A stretch of DNA of 64,000 nt from Papilionanthe hookeriana x Papilionanthe teres (Eukaryota; Streptophyta; Magnoliopsida; Asparagales; Orchidaceae), in contig CM040421.1 of the NCBI GenBank assembly GCA_022702705.1, forward strand, positions 67,450,121 through 67,514,120, written 5' to 3'. The position numbers were made by a program, and so were the translations under genes. Under the pieces are notes generated by a model. It was not told the DNA's origin, did no database searches, and worked only from the letters and a program-made list of their open reading frames with translations. Each line of letters begins with the position of its first letter. The first letter of the stretch is position 1. Positions 38,782 to 49,266 of the stretch are shown piece by piece.

Positions 38782-39942
38782 ATGGCCTCCAAATTCTTAG
38801 ATTCTTCTAAATCTGGTGTGTTTAACTGGAGGAAATTTGTGAGTGCGGAAGCGCAATGGATCTTCAACAAGGTTTTGGTAAAGAAAAGAGTTATCAAGGA
38901 ACGAGGATTTGTCAATCGAGGATTAGAGAATTCCACTACGAAGATGAAGAAATGATCGCACAGCGGCACCGGGAGGTATTCTGTTACACTACGTCCGTCG
39001 TTGTTATTCCAGCTGTGAAAGAGTTCTACTCTAACTTACATGCGATCAACAATGGGAATATCTACGTCCGAGGAAGATGGGCGACGTTTACTCCATCAAG
39101 AGTAAATGAGTTATTCTCTATAGAAAACACCCCGGTATGTCACTATTCAAATTTTGTGCCTTCTCGTATAATATGAATGAGATATTTCGATATCCGACCG
39201 ATGAAACTGAAGATCGGGAAATGCATGAAGACGGGTATGTTAGTTTCTCCGCATCACTTTCGAACCCCGTCTCAAAGCACCGGCACTTTTTCATCTCATC
39301 TAAATTGTTACCTACTATGAGGGTAAACAAAGTTTCGAAAGAATGCGCTATATCGAATTATTGTATTCAAATTGATTGCCTATCGACGTGGGATCAATAA
39401 TTGTTAAGTCTCGCATTGGGTTTAATCGTGCATGGGTCGGGCTTCACTGACTAGGACACCCATCTACTATTTTTGCATTATGCAATCGGTACTGTGTTTC
39501 TTATGAAGCTCGGGAAAATGTTATGTTACCTTGAAGCCGGTTGATCCTACGTATATGTTCCCTACTTTGGACAATAATGAAGACATTACATTCATCTCTC
39601 GATAGAGCTTCACGTAATCATCCTATAGCAAGGCCTATTTTAGATAAAACGGAGTTACTTATGAAGAAAATTAATGGAATGGAGAAAGAACTATAGAATG
39701 CGAGAGATTTAATCGACAATATATCCGATTTATTTGATCACATCGATCGGAGGATGAAGGAACACTTCGATCATTCCGGACACTTGGAAGCTAGCTTTCT
39801 TCATTTACCGAGATAGAAGGGTTGGATCACTCGAAGAATCTACTCGGAGTTTCCCTTCGTGCCTTTCTATAACTTATTTGTGCATCATCGTCATATCGGA
39901 AATATCGTAGAAGATGAAGATTATGACATTGAAGAGTATTAG
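38782..39942 (+). pseudogene. ORFx of Athila A (first env-position ORF, decayed)
   Basis: The ATG is about 130 bp after the array. Pieces in shifted frames show a conserved order: IKERGF, then VVVIPAVKEFYSNLHAI and IYVRGRWATFTPSRVNELF (about 39.0-39.12 kb), then ISSKLLPTMRVNKVSKECAI (about 39.3 kb), and a tail with HIDRRMKEHF and SEFPFVPFYN up to the stop at 39940-39942. The pattern is the plant protein family often called putative plant transposon protein (PF20167, from memory). The cellular role is unknown. ORFy of the same element is a related but separate copy. Confidence 0.65.
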
Positions 39943-40333
39943 TAAAGATTTCCATAGTATGTTTGTGTTTATGTTATTTGATTTGATTTAGACTTTTATT
40001 ATGTGTGGAGTGATGATTTGAATATCTCAAACTTAATTGAGATATGCGTCATAGTTTTGTATCAACATTTAGTGTGTCGTGGTTTGGTTTGCAATGCTGA
40101 TTAGTAGTAAAGATTGAAGTTTGAAGTTTGATCATAGAGTCTAAAATTTATGTTAGTTTGTACATCCCATGGATTTCAATATTAAAGTTAATTTGTTGTG
40201 TTGTGTGAATTTGTTTGTGTATAAGTAGCTAATCTTCATATTAAATTAATAAATAATGTGATCGGAAATATAATATAAGGCAAATCAAAGACGAAAATGA
40301 GTGACAAATTTCGAAAATTTAAAATTTTGAAAT
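39943..40333 (+). other. Non-coding region between ORFx and the next array in A
   Basis: About 390 AT/TG-rich bases after the ORFx stop. No ORF is supported. It may serve as the ORFx 3' UTR; I see no clear terminator. Confidence 0.5.
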
Positions 40334-40483
40334 CTCGCCGAAGGCGAGAAAAATCCCGCCGACAGCGAGATCGATCTCGCTGACAGCGAAGTATTTCTCG
40401 CCGACAGTGGATTTTTCCCGAGAGTTTTTGGTTCTGAAAAATATTACCTCGCCGACGGTGAGATAAATCTCGCTGATAGCGAG
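40334..40483 (+). promoter_or_regulatory. Array of six phased palindromes before ORFy of A
   Basis: Units start at 40334, 40355, 40376, 40397, 40448 and 40469 (steps 21, 21, 21, 51, 21). A TATA-like ACATATATTTG follows at 40493. The array, TATA-like site, leader with candidate intron and ORFy lie in that order. Confidence 0.72.
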
Positions 40484-40629
40484 GTCGGAAAAAACATATA
40501 TTTGACCGGTCAAAAACACTATTCATCATCCCCAACCTCCAATTTTCGCAAAAACCAACCTAGGGCTTGAGAGATCTTGGATTTGAAGCGATTTCAACAC
40601 TTTTTGACACCAGATTTCATCTTCCCTTG

Positions 40630-40830
40630 GTAAGAGCTTCACTCCTATGCAAAAATTTTTGATTTTCACCATATATTTTCACCACATTGCAAATTTTGGG
40701 AAAAATCAAATTGTGGAAGAAATATTCGGTGGAAATCCATGGAATTTGATTTAAATTGCTTACAAATGTTGTAGGAAGCCTTCTTAGTATTATTATTAAA
40801 GTTTAGTGAAAATTTTCACAATTTTCACAG
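40630..40830 (+). other. Candidate leader intron before ORFy of A
   Basis: Donor TTG/GTAAGAG at 40630 and a T-rich acceptor ATTTTCACAG ending at 40830, 9 bases before the ATG. Length 201 bp. Elements B and C have candidates of 194 and 199 bp in the same place. Confidence 0.55.
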
Positions 40831-40839
40831 ATCGATCGA

Positions 40840-42029
40840 ATGGCTCCACGACAAAAACGTCGAGTAGAGTTCGACGAAAACCGATTCATCAATGCACGAG
40901 CACAGGCAAAATATTTTGAAAATATACAAGGAAGAAAGTGCATTGCAGATTGGGTGTTCAAAAATCTGGGAGGAGAAGTAGAGCGGATTATAAAAGAACG
41001 AGGTTGGGAAAATTTCTGTTATGTTCAGTATAGAGCAGCTGTAGAAGTGGTGAAAGAATTTTATGCCAATTTGATCGCCGCCGAAGATGCACTCCGTAAA
41101 GGTACGAGGATTTTTTGTAGATTTTAATGCCGTCTAGAATTAACGCGTTCTATGAAGTTCATGACTCGCACTTTAGCGAGTATGAAACTTTTGGAACGAT
41201 GGAAGGACCACTGGAGGAAGTCATTAACTTTCTCACTGATGGGACCGGAGTATGGAAAATGAAACAGCAGGAAAGAGTGAATTTTTCTCTTTCCAAATTA
41301 AATGCAGTCTCCAAGGCCTGGCATTACTTTATTTGTTCTACTCTGTTACCCACATATCACCACAGTGAGGTAACACGAGATAGAGCAATTCCGAATTTCG
41401 CAATCGTAATAACGAAGCATCAACATCGGGAGAGTTATTTATCGAATATCCCGGCCACTCCTCGAAATGAGAGTGGAGCCGGATCGGGGCCACCCCGGAT
41501 TGATTTTCGCACTCGCCAACTCTCCGAGTTGAGGCTGGAGATGATGAAGAATGGATGGAACCAATGAAACCACTTACAACTCGCTAACATTAAGAAGTAT
41601 GAGTCCCATGAAGGGTGGAGAGCAGAGATTAAGAAGTTATTTTACTCAATCAAGTAGAGATATACCCTCTACTAGCTATGGACCTCCCGAGCCTACCATC
41701 CCTACCTTACAAGATCCGATGAATGAATCGACTCGCATAGGAGGAGTTTTGAGCAGCTGGAGAGACCATGGGGAGAAGGTTTGATCATTTTGATCAAAGG
41801 ATCGATAATCCGGAAAGGAGACATGATTATGATAAGTGAATACCTCCAGCGACATTCGGAATACGAGATTGCATATTATGAAGCCGAATGTCGTTATAGG
41901 AGTGGAGATTTAGATGTAGTCTTTCCGTAATGCCCCGTGTACACTCGCATCACCCCGCTTCGCCTTCTCAAGCAACTTACGGATCAAGGAGGGGATGATA
42001 TAGTTTTGGACTTTGATGCTGAAGATTAG
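40840..42029 (+). pseudogene. ORFy of Athila A (second env-position ORF)
   Basis: The N-terminal frame (40840-41127) begins MAPRQKRRVEFDENRF with a basic start, and has IKERGWENFCYVQYRAAVEV and KEFYANL. After a frame break at about 41.12 kb the next frame gives MPSRINAFYEV, EEVINFLTDGTGVWKM and LNAVSKAWHYFICSTLLPT. Later pieces are serine/proline-rich and end in the tail SEYLQRHSEYE up to the TAG at 42027. The same domain order is seen in ORFy of B. The family is the PF20167-like group (from memory), function unknown. The basic N-terminus could be a nuclear signal, but this is only a guess. Confidence 0.7.
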
Positions 42030-43436
42030 GACTTTAATTATTTTATTTGTTTGGTGTAAGTTATTTTGAGTACTTTATATGTTTGTAATATTCAGTACTT
42101 TATTTTTTATTTTGAGACATTGGACGTTAGTTAGATTAATCTGCTTGGATTGTTATAGTAGTTAGTTTTTGTTTTTTTTTAGTTAATTGCATTTGTTTTT
42201 ATGTTAATTAGGATGTTAGTTTTCTTTAATATGTTTTTATTTTATTTTGTATTGTTTTAAGCTTTTAAAATTGTTAATCTATTAGTTTAATTGTTTTTAA
42301 TATGTTAGTAATTCATATGTGTAGTGTAGAGTTATTTTAATTGTTGTGTTTAATACTTATCTTAGGTTTTATCCCTGCATTTTCTTTAAATTGTTATATA
42401 TATATGGAGAATACTAACAAGACAGGTTCAATGAAAAATGAAAAAGCCTCGCAAAAATTTCAAAGAAAAAAGAAATACCTAAATTTCAAAGCGTATGATT
42501 TATTTACTTTCCTTCTTATTCATTATTTAGAATAGATACAAAAATTTAAGTTTGGGGGGAGAGTAAAATACAAATTTAGTTATTAACTTGTTCTCAATTT
42601 CTATTTTCAAATTATTATAAAATGATTTTTATAAAGAAATTTTTCAATTTGATTTAATATGAATTATTTTATTTAATTATTATAAAAGGTTAAATGAAAT
42701 ATTTCTAGTGCTTTAATTAATTAAATAGAATAAAATATTTGGTTAAAGGGAATAAGAATATAGTAAACTATTTTTAGTAAGGAAAACTATATTCTAAAAT
42801 TAAAATTCTTAAAGTAATCAAGTGAAAAAGAAAAGATTGAAAATCAATGAAGTAAAAACTATGAAGTATATATAAGCTAAGAAATATTTCTATGTTTCAA
42901 ATTTAGGAAGATGAAAATGAAGTTCAAAATTATTAACAGGCTCTCCAGATACAGTAATCCTCATTAGAAAAAAGAAAAAGAAAAAAAGAAAAAGAAAAAG
43001 AAAAAGAAAAAGAAAAAGAAAAAGAAAAAGAAAAATGAGGAGAAGCTTGAGGAGATGCCTTATCAAAAATTGGCTTCATTTGATTTAACCTAAAGGGAAA
43101 AACTTAGATATTTCTAAACTTATGTTTATGGATTAGAATTTTACCTAATAATATTTTCTTGAATTTCTTATCATATGAATATCTTAAGTAGTTATTCTTT
43201 TAAATATAGTCATTCCTGAAATGAATAGTAAGCTAGAAATCTTAGACCTAATAACTAAATAATTTATTTCTATAAGATTAATTAAATTACATGAATTATT
43301 TTTGTTTAATTTTATTATGATATTAATTAATCTAATTCATAGTTATTTAAATTGAAAAATCTTATTATAAAACTCATTATTTTTATGTAGTACTAAAATT
43401 ACTTGAGGACAAGTAATAAGTAAGTTTGGGGGATTT
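42030..43436 (+). other. 3' untranslated region and PPT of A
   Basis: Strongly AT-rich, with no supported gene. It holds a (GAAAAA)n purine tract at about 42968-43034 inside the hairpin 42959-43040, then a block GAAGCTTGAGGAGATGCC. GGACAAGTAATAAGTAAG and the PPT AGTTTGGGGGA (43423-43433) lie directly before the LTR at 43437. Confidence 0.7.
42959..43040 (+). other. 3' UTR hairpin of A around a purine microsatellite
   Basis: CCTCATT at 42959-42965 pairs with AATGAGG at 43034-43040. The loop is a (GAAAAA)n tract. The same stem in B and C differs on both sides in a compensating way. Confidence 0.6.
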
Positions 43437-45071
43437 TGATCGCTGAAAACTTTATTAAGAAATTCATACCTATTTTTTATGAAATTGCACTTTAAAGAAG
43501 GGTATTTTCTTTATTTTATTGCAGGAATGAAGAATTTAGGTGATAAAAGCAAAAATCATAAAAAGGAGCAAATTTGGAGCAAAATCATGCAATTTGTGCT
43601 GAGTCGCCGACGGCGAGATCGAGCCCGCCGATGGCGAGGTTACGAGAAGAAAATTCTGAAGAATTTATAACTGTCTCATTGACAGCGAGCCCGAGCCCGC
43701 TGACACCGAGCTAGAACGATTGAAGATCTTCTAGAAGCCTCGCCGACAGCGAGGTAGTTCGTCGCCGACGGCTAGCTAGTTCAAATGGTGCAGATACATT
43801 GAACCTGGACACTTTTTGAAGGGATGCTTACACACCTCTTGGTCCTTTTCTTACCTCTATATATAGAAGCGGAAATTAAGTCTTTTAGTGTTAATTTGTG
43901 TGCAGTCTTTGTGTTATTTAGTGTTACTTTTGTGTTCTAAGTGTTATAAGTTAGTTATTTTGAGTCTTTAGTGAGTATTTAGTGAGTTAGTGAGTTTTTA
44001 GTGAGTTTTGTCAGACTCGGAAGGAAGAGTCAAAGGAACTGCGAGGAGTCTCGTTTGGGATAAATTAAGATAAGTATTTGTATTTATTGTTTTTAACTTT
44101 AAATGAAATCCATGCTTAGTTTAGTTTCCATGCATTCTGAGTAGTTTATTTAGTCTTTCTCCCTGTTTATGAAATTAAGTGACTTGATGAAATTAAAATA
44201 AAGATACTTTTATATATTAATAAATTGTGATAATTTTTACATAAAACTTAATTTACTTTTCAAACTGGCCATTTGATTTGTTAAAATATGTTGATTATCA
44301 ACTATAGTAAAAACTACATCTGATATTCGGGGAATTCAAAAGCCTTGGAAGGAGGGTGCAAATAAATAGGAAATAATATCATCGGGCGTAGAATTGAGAA
44401 TTTTAGTGTGACGGACTAAAATATTCAATTCGGTCCTATTGTTTGAGAGCCGAAGTGTAGATGTTAGCCCTCGGGCGAGGGGAACGTGGGAGCTCGAAGT
44501 GGCGATCGGTATCCTCCCGACCTAGCCGCGTGATTCGCAATCAAACATAGGATTAGTCAATATTCTTTACACCTGGACTAAAGGGTAAAGAATAGGAATG
44601 CTCCTATTTGTCACAATACCTTAACATTATCTATTTAAATTCATCAATCATTTAAATTTCTAAACAAGGGGAAATATACTTTTTCTGAATAGTTAAGACT
44701 TATTTAGCAATTAGTTTTATTTCCCGCACTTGCAATTAGTATTAATTTTCTTCTTAGTTAATTTATCTAATTAAAATACTTAGTTTACTTTATTGCGCTT
44801 AAATTTAGAATTCCAAATTTTTGTATATTATTATTATTATTATTATTATTATTTTTATTATTTTAAAATTAGTTGTTATTTAATTTTCTCTTTCCCCGTG
44901 GGATCGATAACCAGGACTCCACTAGAGCCTCGTATTACTTGATACGATACGTATACTTGCATAGCATCCACAACATAAACAATTACAATTCTATACATAT
45001 AATATAGCGGGGTCAAGTTTTTGGCTGCGTTGCAATCAAATTAAAATATCATAATATAAATTTGTGGGTCA
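43437..45071 (+). repeat. 3' LTR of Athila A
   Basis: Starts TGATCGCTGA after the PPT and ends GGGTCA. It contains the six-unit palindrome array at 43603-43775 with the same steps as the 5' LTR, the TATA candidate at 43857-43866, an (ATT)n run, and the PBS-like remnant at about 45012. Confidence 0.93.
43603..43775 (+). promoter_or_regulatory. Array of six phased palindromes in the 3' LTR of A
   Basis: Units at about 43603, 43624, 43675, 43696, 43739 and 43761 (steps 21, 51, 21, 43, 22), identical spacing to the 5' LTR copy. Some units have single substitutions (for example ATGGCGAG, ACACCGAG) that weaken the palindrome. Confidence 0.72.
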
Positions 45072-45076
45072 AGAGG

Positions 45077-45700
45077 CATGACTCAAGTGTTGAACACGAG
45101 AAGTGTGAAAGTAATTAAGGAAAGTGGAATTAGCAAAGAATCTATCCAGCCTTTGAAAGAGCAACCCACGTCTCCAAGTGAATGGAGATCCAGTGAATCC
45201 CAGATCAAAAAGTCCAGCTTGCAAAATAATGTCACAGAACCTCTGCATAATAGCAAAATCAGGCCGGACACCCCCTTTTCTTTCAGCAGGTGACATAATC
45301 GTATTAAAATCCCCCAACACACCAGTTATCACGTAAAGTGGAGCCAATTGTAATTAATTTATTCCACAGAAGGTACTTATTAGAAAGAATGGAACTAGAG
45401 TATACAAAGGTGATCCAACCGTTGAAAATCTCAGCATGATAATGTGCCAAAACAAACTGATGATCATCTTCAATGACTTGTAGTTGAATTTCCTTTTTCC
45501 AAAATAACCAAATTTTGTTGTTAGTGTTGCTGAAATGTGAATACAAAGGGAAGGAGGATAGAATTTTTTCTGTGTATAGAGACCAAAGACTCCAAAATAG
45601 CAAAAAATTTTAGATGATGGATCCTACAAAGATGCTTAAGCCGCTTAAGGGAGGGAGGATCAGCCACTCCCCTAATGTTCCACACTAGTATATTAGACAT
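45077..45700 (-). pseudogene. LINE ORF2, 5' part: endonuclease
   Basis: ORF2 probably starts at the ATG at 45700-45698 with MSNILVWNIRGVAD, the WNxRG start of the APE-type endonuclease. Further motifs appear in other frames: VLGDFNTI with a following ERKGG, and GFTGSPFTW and QRLDRFFAN (about 45.1-45.3 kb). The expected SDH motif lies beyond the Athila insertion at 31.25 kb. The enzyme would nick target DNA. Frame breaks occur around 45.52 and 45.3 kb. Confidence 0.85.
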
Positions 45701-45925
45701 GATGACGACTCCCCCTTCTAGTGGACCTAGTAGGGGGTGGCAAAAATTCACCTTCAGATAAACTTTAATCAACGGTATCTCCATGATTTTGCATACTTTC
45801 ATTTGGTTATTTATTTATTTTTGTTAGACCTTTGAATCAGCCATTCAGTTTCCATATCAGAAGTGGCCTCCATAATCTGATATTATGCACAGAGACAGAT
45901 AAATGCTGATTGCTAATAGCTACAT

Positions 45926-47180
45926 TCAATTGTGGTGAATCAGAGGGGGGGGTGGGTTTGGAGAGGGAACATCAGAAGAAAGAGTATGAGTAGTAGTGGG
46001 AACATATTTTAACATTGGATATGTGTCAACACAGGAAGTAATCTGTGAAGTCACAGCTGGTTCCTCCGCAGTTGCAGGTATTAATACTTGAATGTTTTGG
46101 TCATCCTCCACCGAGATAGAGAGTTCATTGGATGAACTATGATGAGAATCAATTTCATCATCAATGGGGTGCGTAAAAAGTGGTAGTGGTATATGTGATA
46201 AAGGGTTATCCTCCACAGGGGGAATAGCCAGACAATTATCAATAGGAGGAGCAGCAGGTTGTTCCAGTTGTAGTTGGGGATTTTGTGGGGGTATGTCAAG
46301 ATGAAAGTCAACAGATGGTTCCAGAGCAGGTTGGGGTTGGGGATTTTGTGGGGGTAATAAAGGCGGTTGAGTAACATATGAGGGAGTAATTTTGGTTATT
46401 GGTGGGGGTTTAAGGTGAGGGTGGAGGCGATAACAGATCCAAAACAGAATGTCCAAACATTGCACAATGTGAACAGTATGGGGGATGAGGTCCCATAATG
46501 AATTTTTGCCAGTAGCCCTTATGCGAGGAACCAATCCAAATCTCGTCCGGATATGGCTACGTAATGTCTCTTTCAACCAGGAAACAAGCATCTGCAGGTT
46601 TTGTGCGTTCAAGAGTAGGATTGTCCACACGAAGGGGTTGACCAAAATGTTTAGCAAGAGAGTAAAGAATTTCATGGTTAAAGAGATGATATTTATAATC
46701 CGGAAACTTGACCCATACAGGGATAATGGGGGACTCAGATTTTGGATCAAAATCCACACTCCATTTAAGAATCTTCATGATTCTATTATCAATTTTTAGT
46801 ATCTTCCTTGCAAAAACATTTGTATAATCAGCATCATTTGATAATTCTATGAGAATGTGTCTCCCGCCTAGTGAGCCTATTATCCAAGATCCAGTGATTT
46901 TGAGATTGTCGAAATCCTTACGTATAATATCAAGCTTAGGATGACCGTATAGAAACTTTCCGATCAGCGCTAAATGACATGAAAATGCCAAAATGTTAGT
47001 CTCCTCATCAGATAAGTAAGGAGCAGGCTTACCATTTTTTCTTCCAAGCTTCTTAATAAAACTGTAGCTACCTCCGCCAAGTTCCTAAGCCTCGTGAAAA
47101 GCTTGAGGAAAAAAGCACGAATACTTCCCTACCGGGGGATTAGAGCCGCCATTGACCGCCTCAGCATAAGAACGTTTCAT
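45926..47180 (-). pseudogene. LINE ORF1 (DUF4283-like, zinc knuckle)
   Basis: The likely start is the ATG at 47180-47178 (MKRSYAEAVNGG). After an early frame change the DUF4283-like domain reads ALIGKFLYGHPKLDIIRKDF, then GSWIIGSLGGRHILIEL and IPVWVKFPDY (46991-46557). After another break a knuckle remnant YCSHCAMFGHS appears at about 46.48 kb, with the final Cys lost. The proline-rich tail (about 46.4-45.93 kb) has PPQNPQ repeats. ORF1 proteins of this type bind LINE RNA. Confidence 0.75.
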
Positions 47181-47300
47181 GAAAGCAGAAAAAAAAAGAA
47201 GGGAAACAGGGGAAGAGATCACCAGACACAAAAAACCTCGATCGCCCAAAGATCGCCATGGGTGCCGGAGAGAAAAACCTTAGCCGCCATACTAACAAAT

Positions 47301-47342
<42 letters not shown>

Positions 47343-47690
47343 TATCTCAAAATACAACTCACAAGATAAATAAATTAAAATAACAAAGATCAAATAAAAG
47401 ATAAAAACTTCAACAAAAATAAAAGCCAAACAGTGAACTTCAACAAAAATAAAAGCCAACCAGTGAACACAACAACTATGACAATAGAGCAGCATAGCAC
47501 ATTAATCCGCAACAACTCCCCACACAAAAAAAAATTGTTTACCCAAACGAAAAGCCATGCAAAGAAAAGAGCTGGACAACAAATTATCTAACGAACTACC
47601 TAAACACGAGAGATATGAGAAATACAAAAAAAAAATGAAAACAACACCACAGCTCGGAACTTACCTGTAGTTATGTATTAAAATATTCTC
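47181..47690 (-). other. LINE 5' UTR and flank with short repeats
   Basis: Non-coding. It holds a (CA)n run at about 47305-47336 and a two-copy 30-bp tandem repeat at about 47405-47466 (AACTTCAACAAAAATAAAAG core). I cannot decide whether the LINE ends near 47.30 kb, where a possible TSD lies, or near 47.69 kb. Confidence 0.5.
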
Positions 47691-48407
47691 CCAAATTTGA
47701 ATATATAAAATTATATTTAAAAACATGGTTGAATTTTAATAACTGTTGGAGTTCATCATAACTCAATATCAATCTCAGCATTTAACAAAGGTCTGACAAT
47801 AAAAGAAGAATCCCGGTAATTAACTCAAAGACATTAAAATGCAAGTGTTGGCATCAATTTTTGATGTCGCAAGTGTAGAATGTCTATCAAGCACTATAGA
47901 ATTTTATTTGATGCATGTGTTGATTCCTGTAGTGTAAGACATCCATGTAAGACTTTTCAGCGCATGTTGAGGGGCACGTTGCAGAGATCGTCCTGCTAGA
48001 CTTTGGTTATCGCTCAGGAGAAAGATGGTTGGCATTTTGTGTGATTAGGCGACTTCGAGCGAGCTTGCATATATCATTCAACGTGTTGTTCTCTAAACTG
48101 GCTTGAATTGGCACATCCACCAATGGGTTTCTCCGAATGACCTCGAATGACGAAATAGAACTCGCGAGTACTTCCGGAATGTCAATTTCACCTATGGAGG
48201 AAGTCCATTTTGCTACGTCTTCATGGAAATGCTAAAATGCGTGAATTATCAATTTTGGCCCGATGGTCGAAAAAGTTATCTAAACGACCACGAAAAACGA
48301 AACGGACTACGTCAGTGCATCCGGAAAATCGATTTTACCTAGAGAGGACATTCATTTCATTATTATGCTATTTTCGGGTTAGAAATGCACGAAACAGAGA
48401 TTTAAAA

Positions 48408-48445
<38 letters not shown>

Positions 48446-49266
48446 AAAAAATTAAACTAAATCCCTACATCCCTAAATGCCTCACGTGACACCTCCCAGT
48501 TCAACTCTTGTTTGGGAATGTCGACCTCGACTCTAAATCGCAATGCCCTAGCTGATGAGAGGTCAAGCCCTCTTCACGCCGAGAACTTTCTCTGGCCAGC
48601 GAGCCCAGTCGTCAAACGACTGTCCGCCGGCACCTCCTCCTCATACCGTTAAGTCCGCCCCGATCCCCTCTCATGGGCGGAGCTCCCGATCCACTCGGTT
48701 TAGCTCACGCGATGCCTCGTGCCCAAGCTTCTGTCCTGATGGCCTTTTACGGGCGACCTAGCTCCCGACGACAACCCTCTTTCTGCTGTGGCCTCCCTCT
48801 CTATGGCAAGATTTAGGGTAGAGCCCTTCCTTCGGCGTCATGTCCAACTTGCGCCGGCGATTCCCCTTCTCTTCCACGCCTCATTAGCGTGCTTCTCAAC
48901 GACGAGTTGTTGTCCTGCAAGCGATATGTGGACCAGCCCCTCATGTCGTGTCTTTCACTTGTAGGATAACCCCTTTCACATGAAATTGAGCTAGGGCGCG
49001 CTCCCGCCGGTGATCTCTCCTTTCAGCAATGCTCCACTTCCTACTGGTAACTTCAATCCGAGTCACCGACGACTTCGCCACCTTTGCTTTGTTGCCTCAT
49101 CGTCGTTGTCAGGGTGGCGACGATGTCACAGTGTATATAAGCTCAACCCTTTCTTGAATGTACGTTTTGGTCATATTTCATATGCCATAATTATTTATTT
49201 GGGTACTTGCGTTCCTCACTAGCTCTCGTTTACGTATTTTGTTGTGAGATATGTCGTTGATGCAGG
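47691..49266. other. Unassigned repeat debris, possibly an old LTR
   Basis: No gene is supported. It holds two diverged copies of a ~148-bp unit at about 48151 and 48298 (shared CCGGAA, TTTCACCTA/TTTTACCTA and GAGGA blocks), an (AAT)n(ATT)n inverted microsatellite at about 48410-48446, and a GC-rich part (about 48.5-49.1 kb). Sequence of this style occurs in LTRs of plant chromoviruses, but I found no boundaries. Confidence 0.45.

Larger units (their letters stand above)
31265..45071 (+). mobile_element. Athila element A, complete, with 5-bp TSD
   Basis: The 13,807-bp element has LTRs of 1,628 and 1,635 bp, both starting TGATCGCTGA and ending GGGTCA. AGAGG at 31260-31264 is repeated at 45072-45076. 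The order is PBS, gag, protease, RT, RNase H, integrase, conserved hairpin, ORFx, ORFy, 3' hairpin, PPT, LTR. The LTRs differ by a few bases per hundred, so the insertion is not very recent. Coding parts carry stops and frameshifts. Confidence 0.95.
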
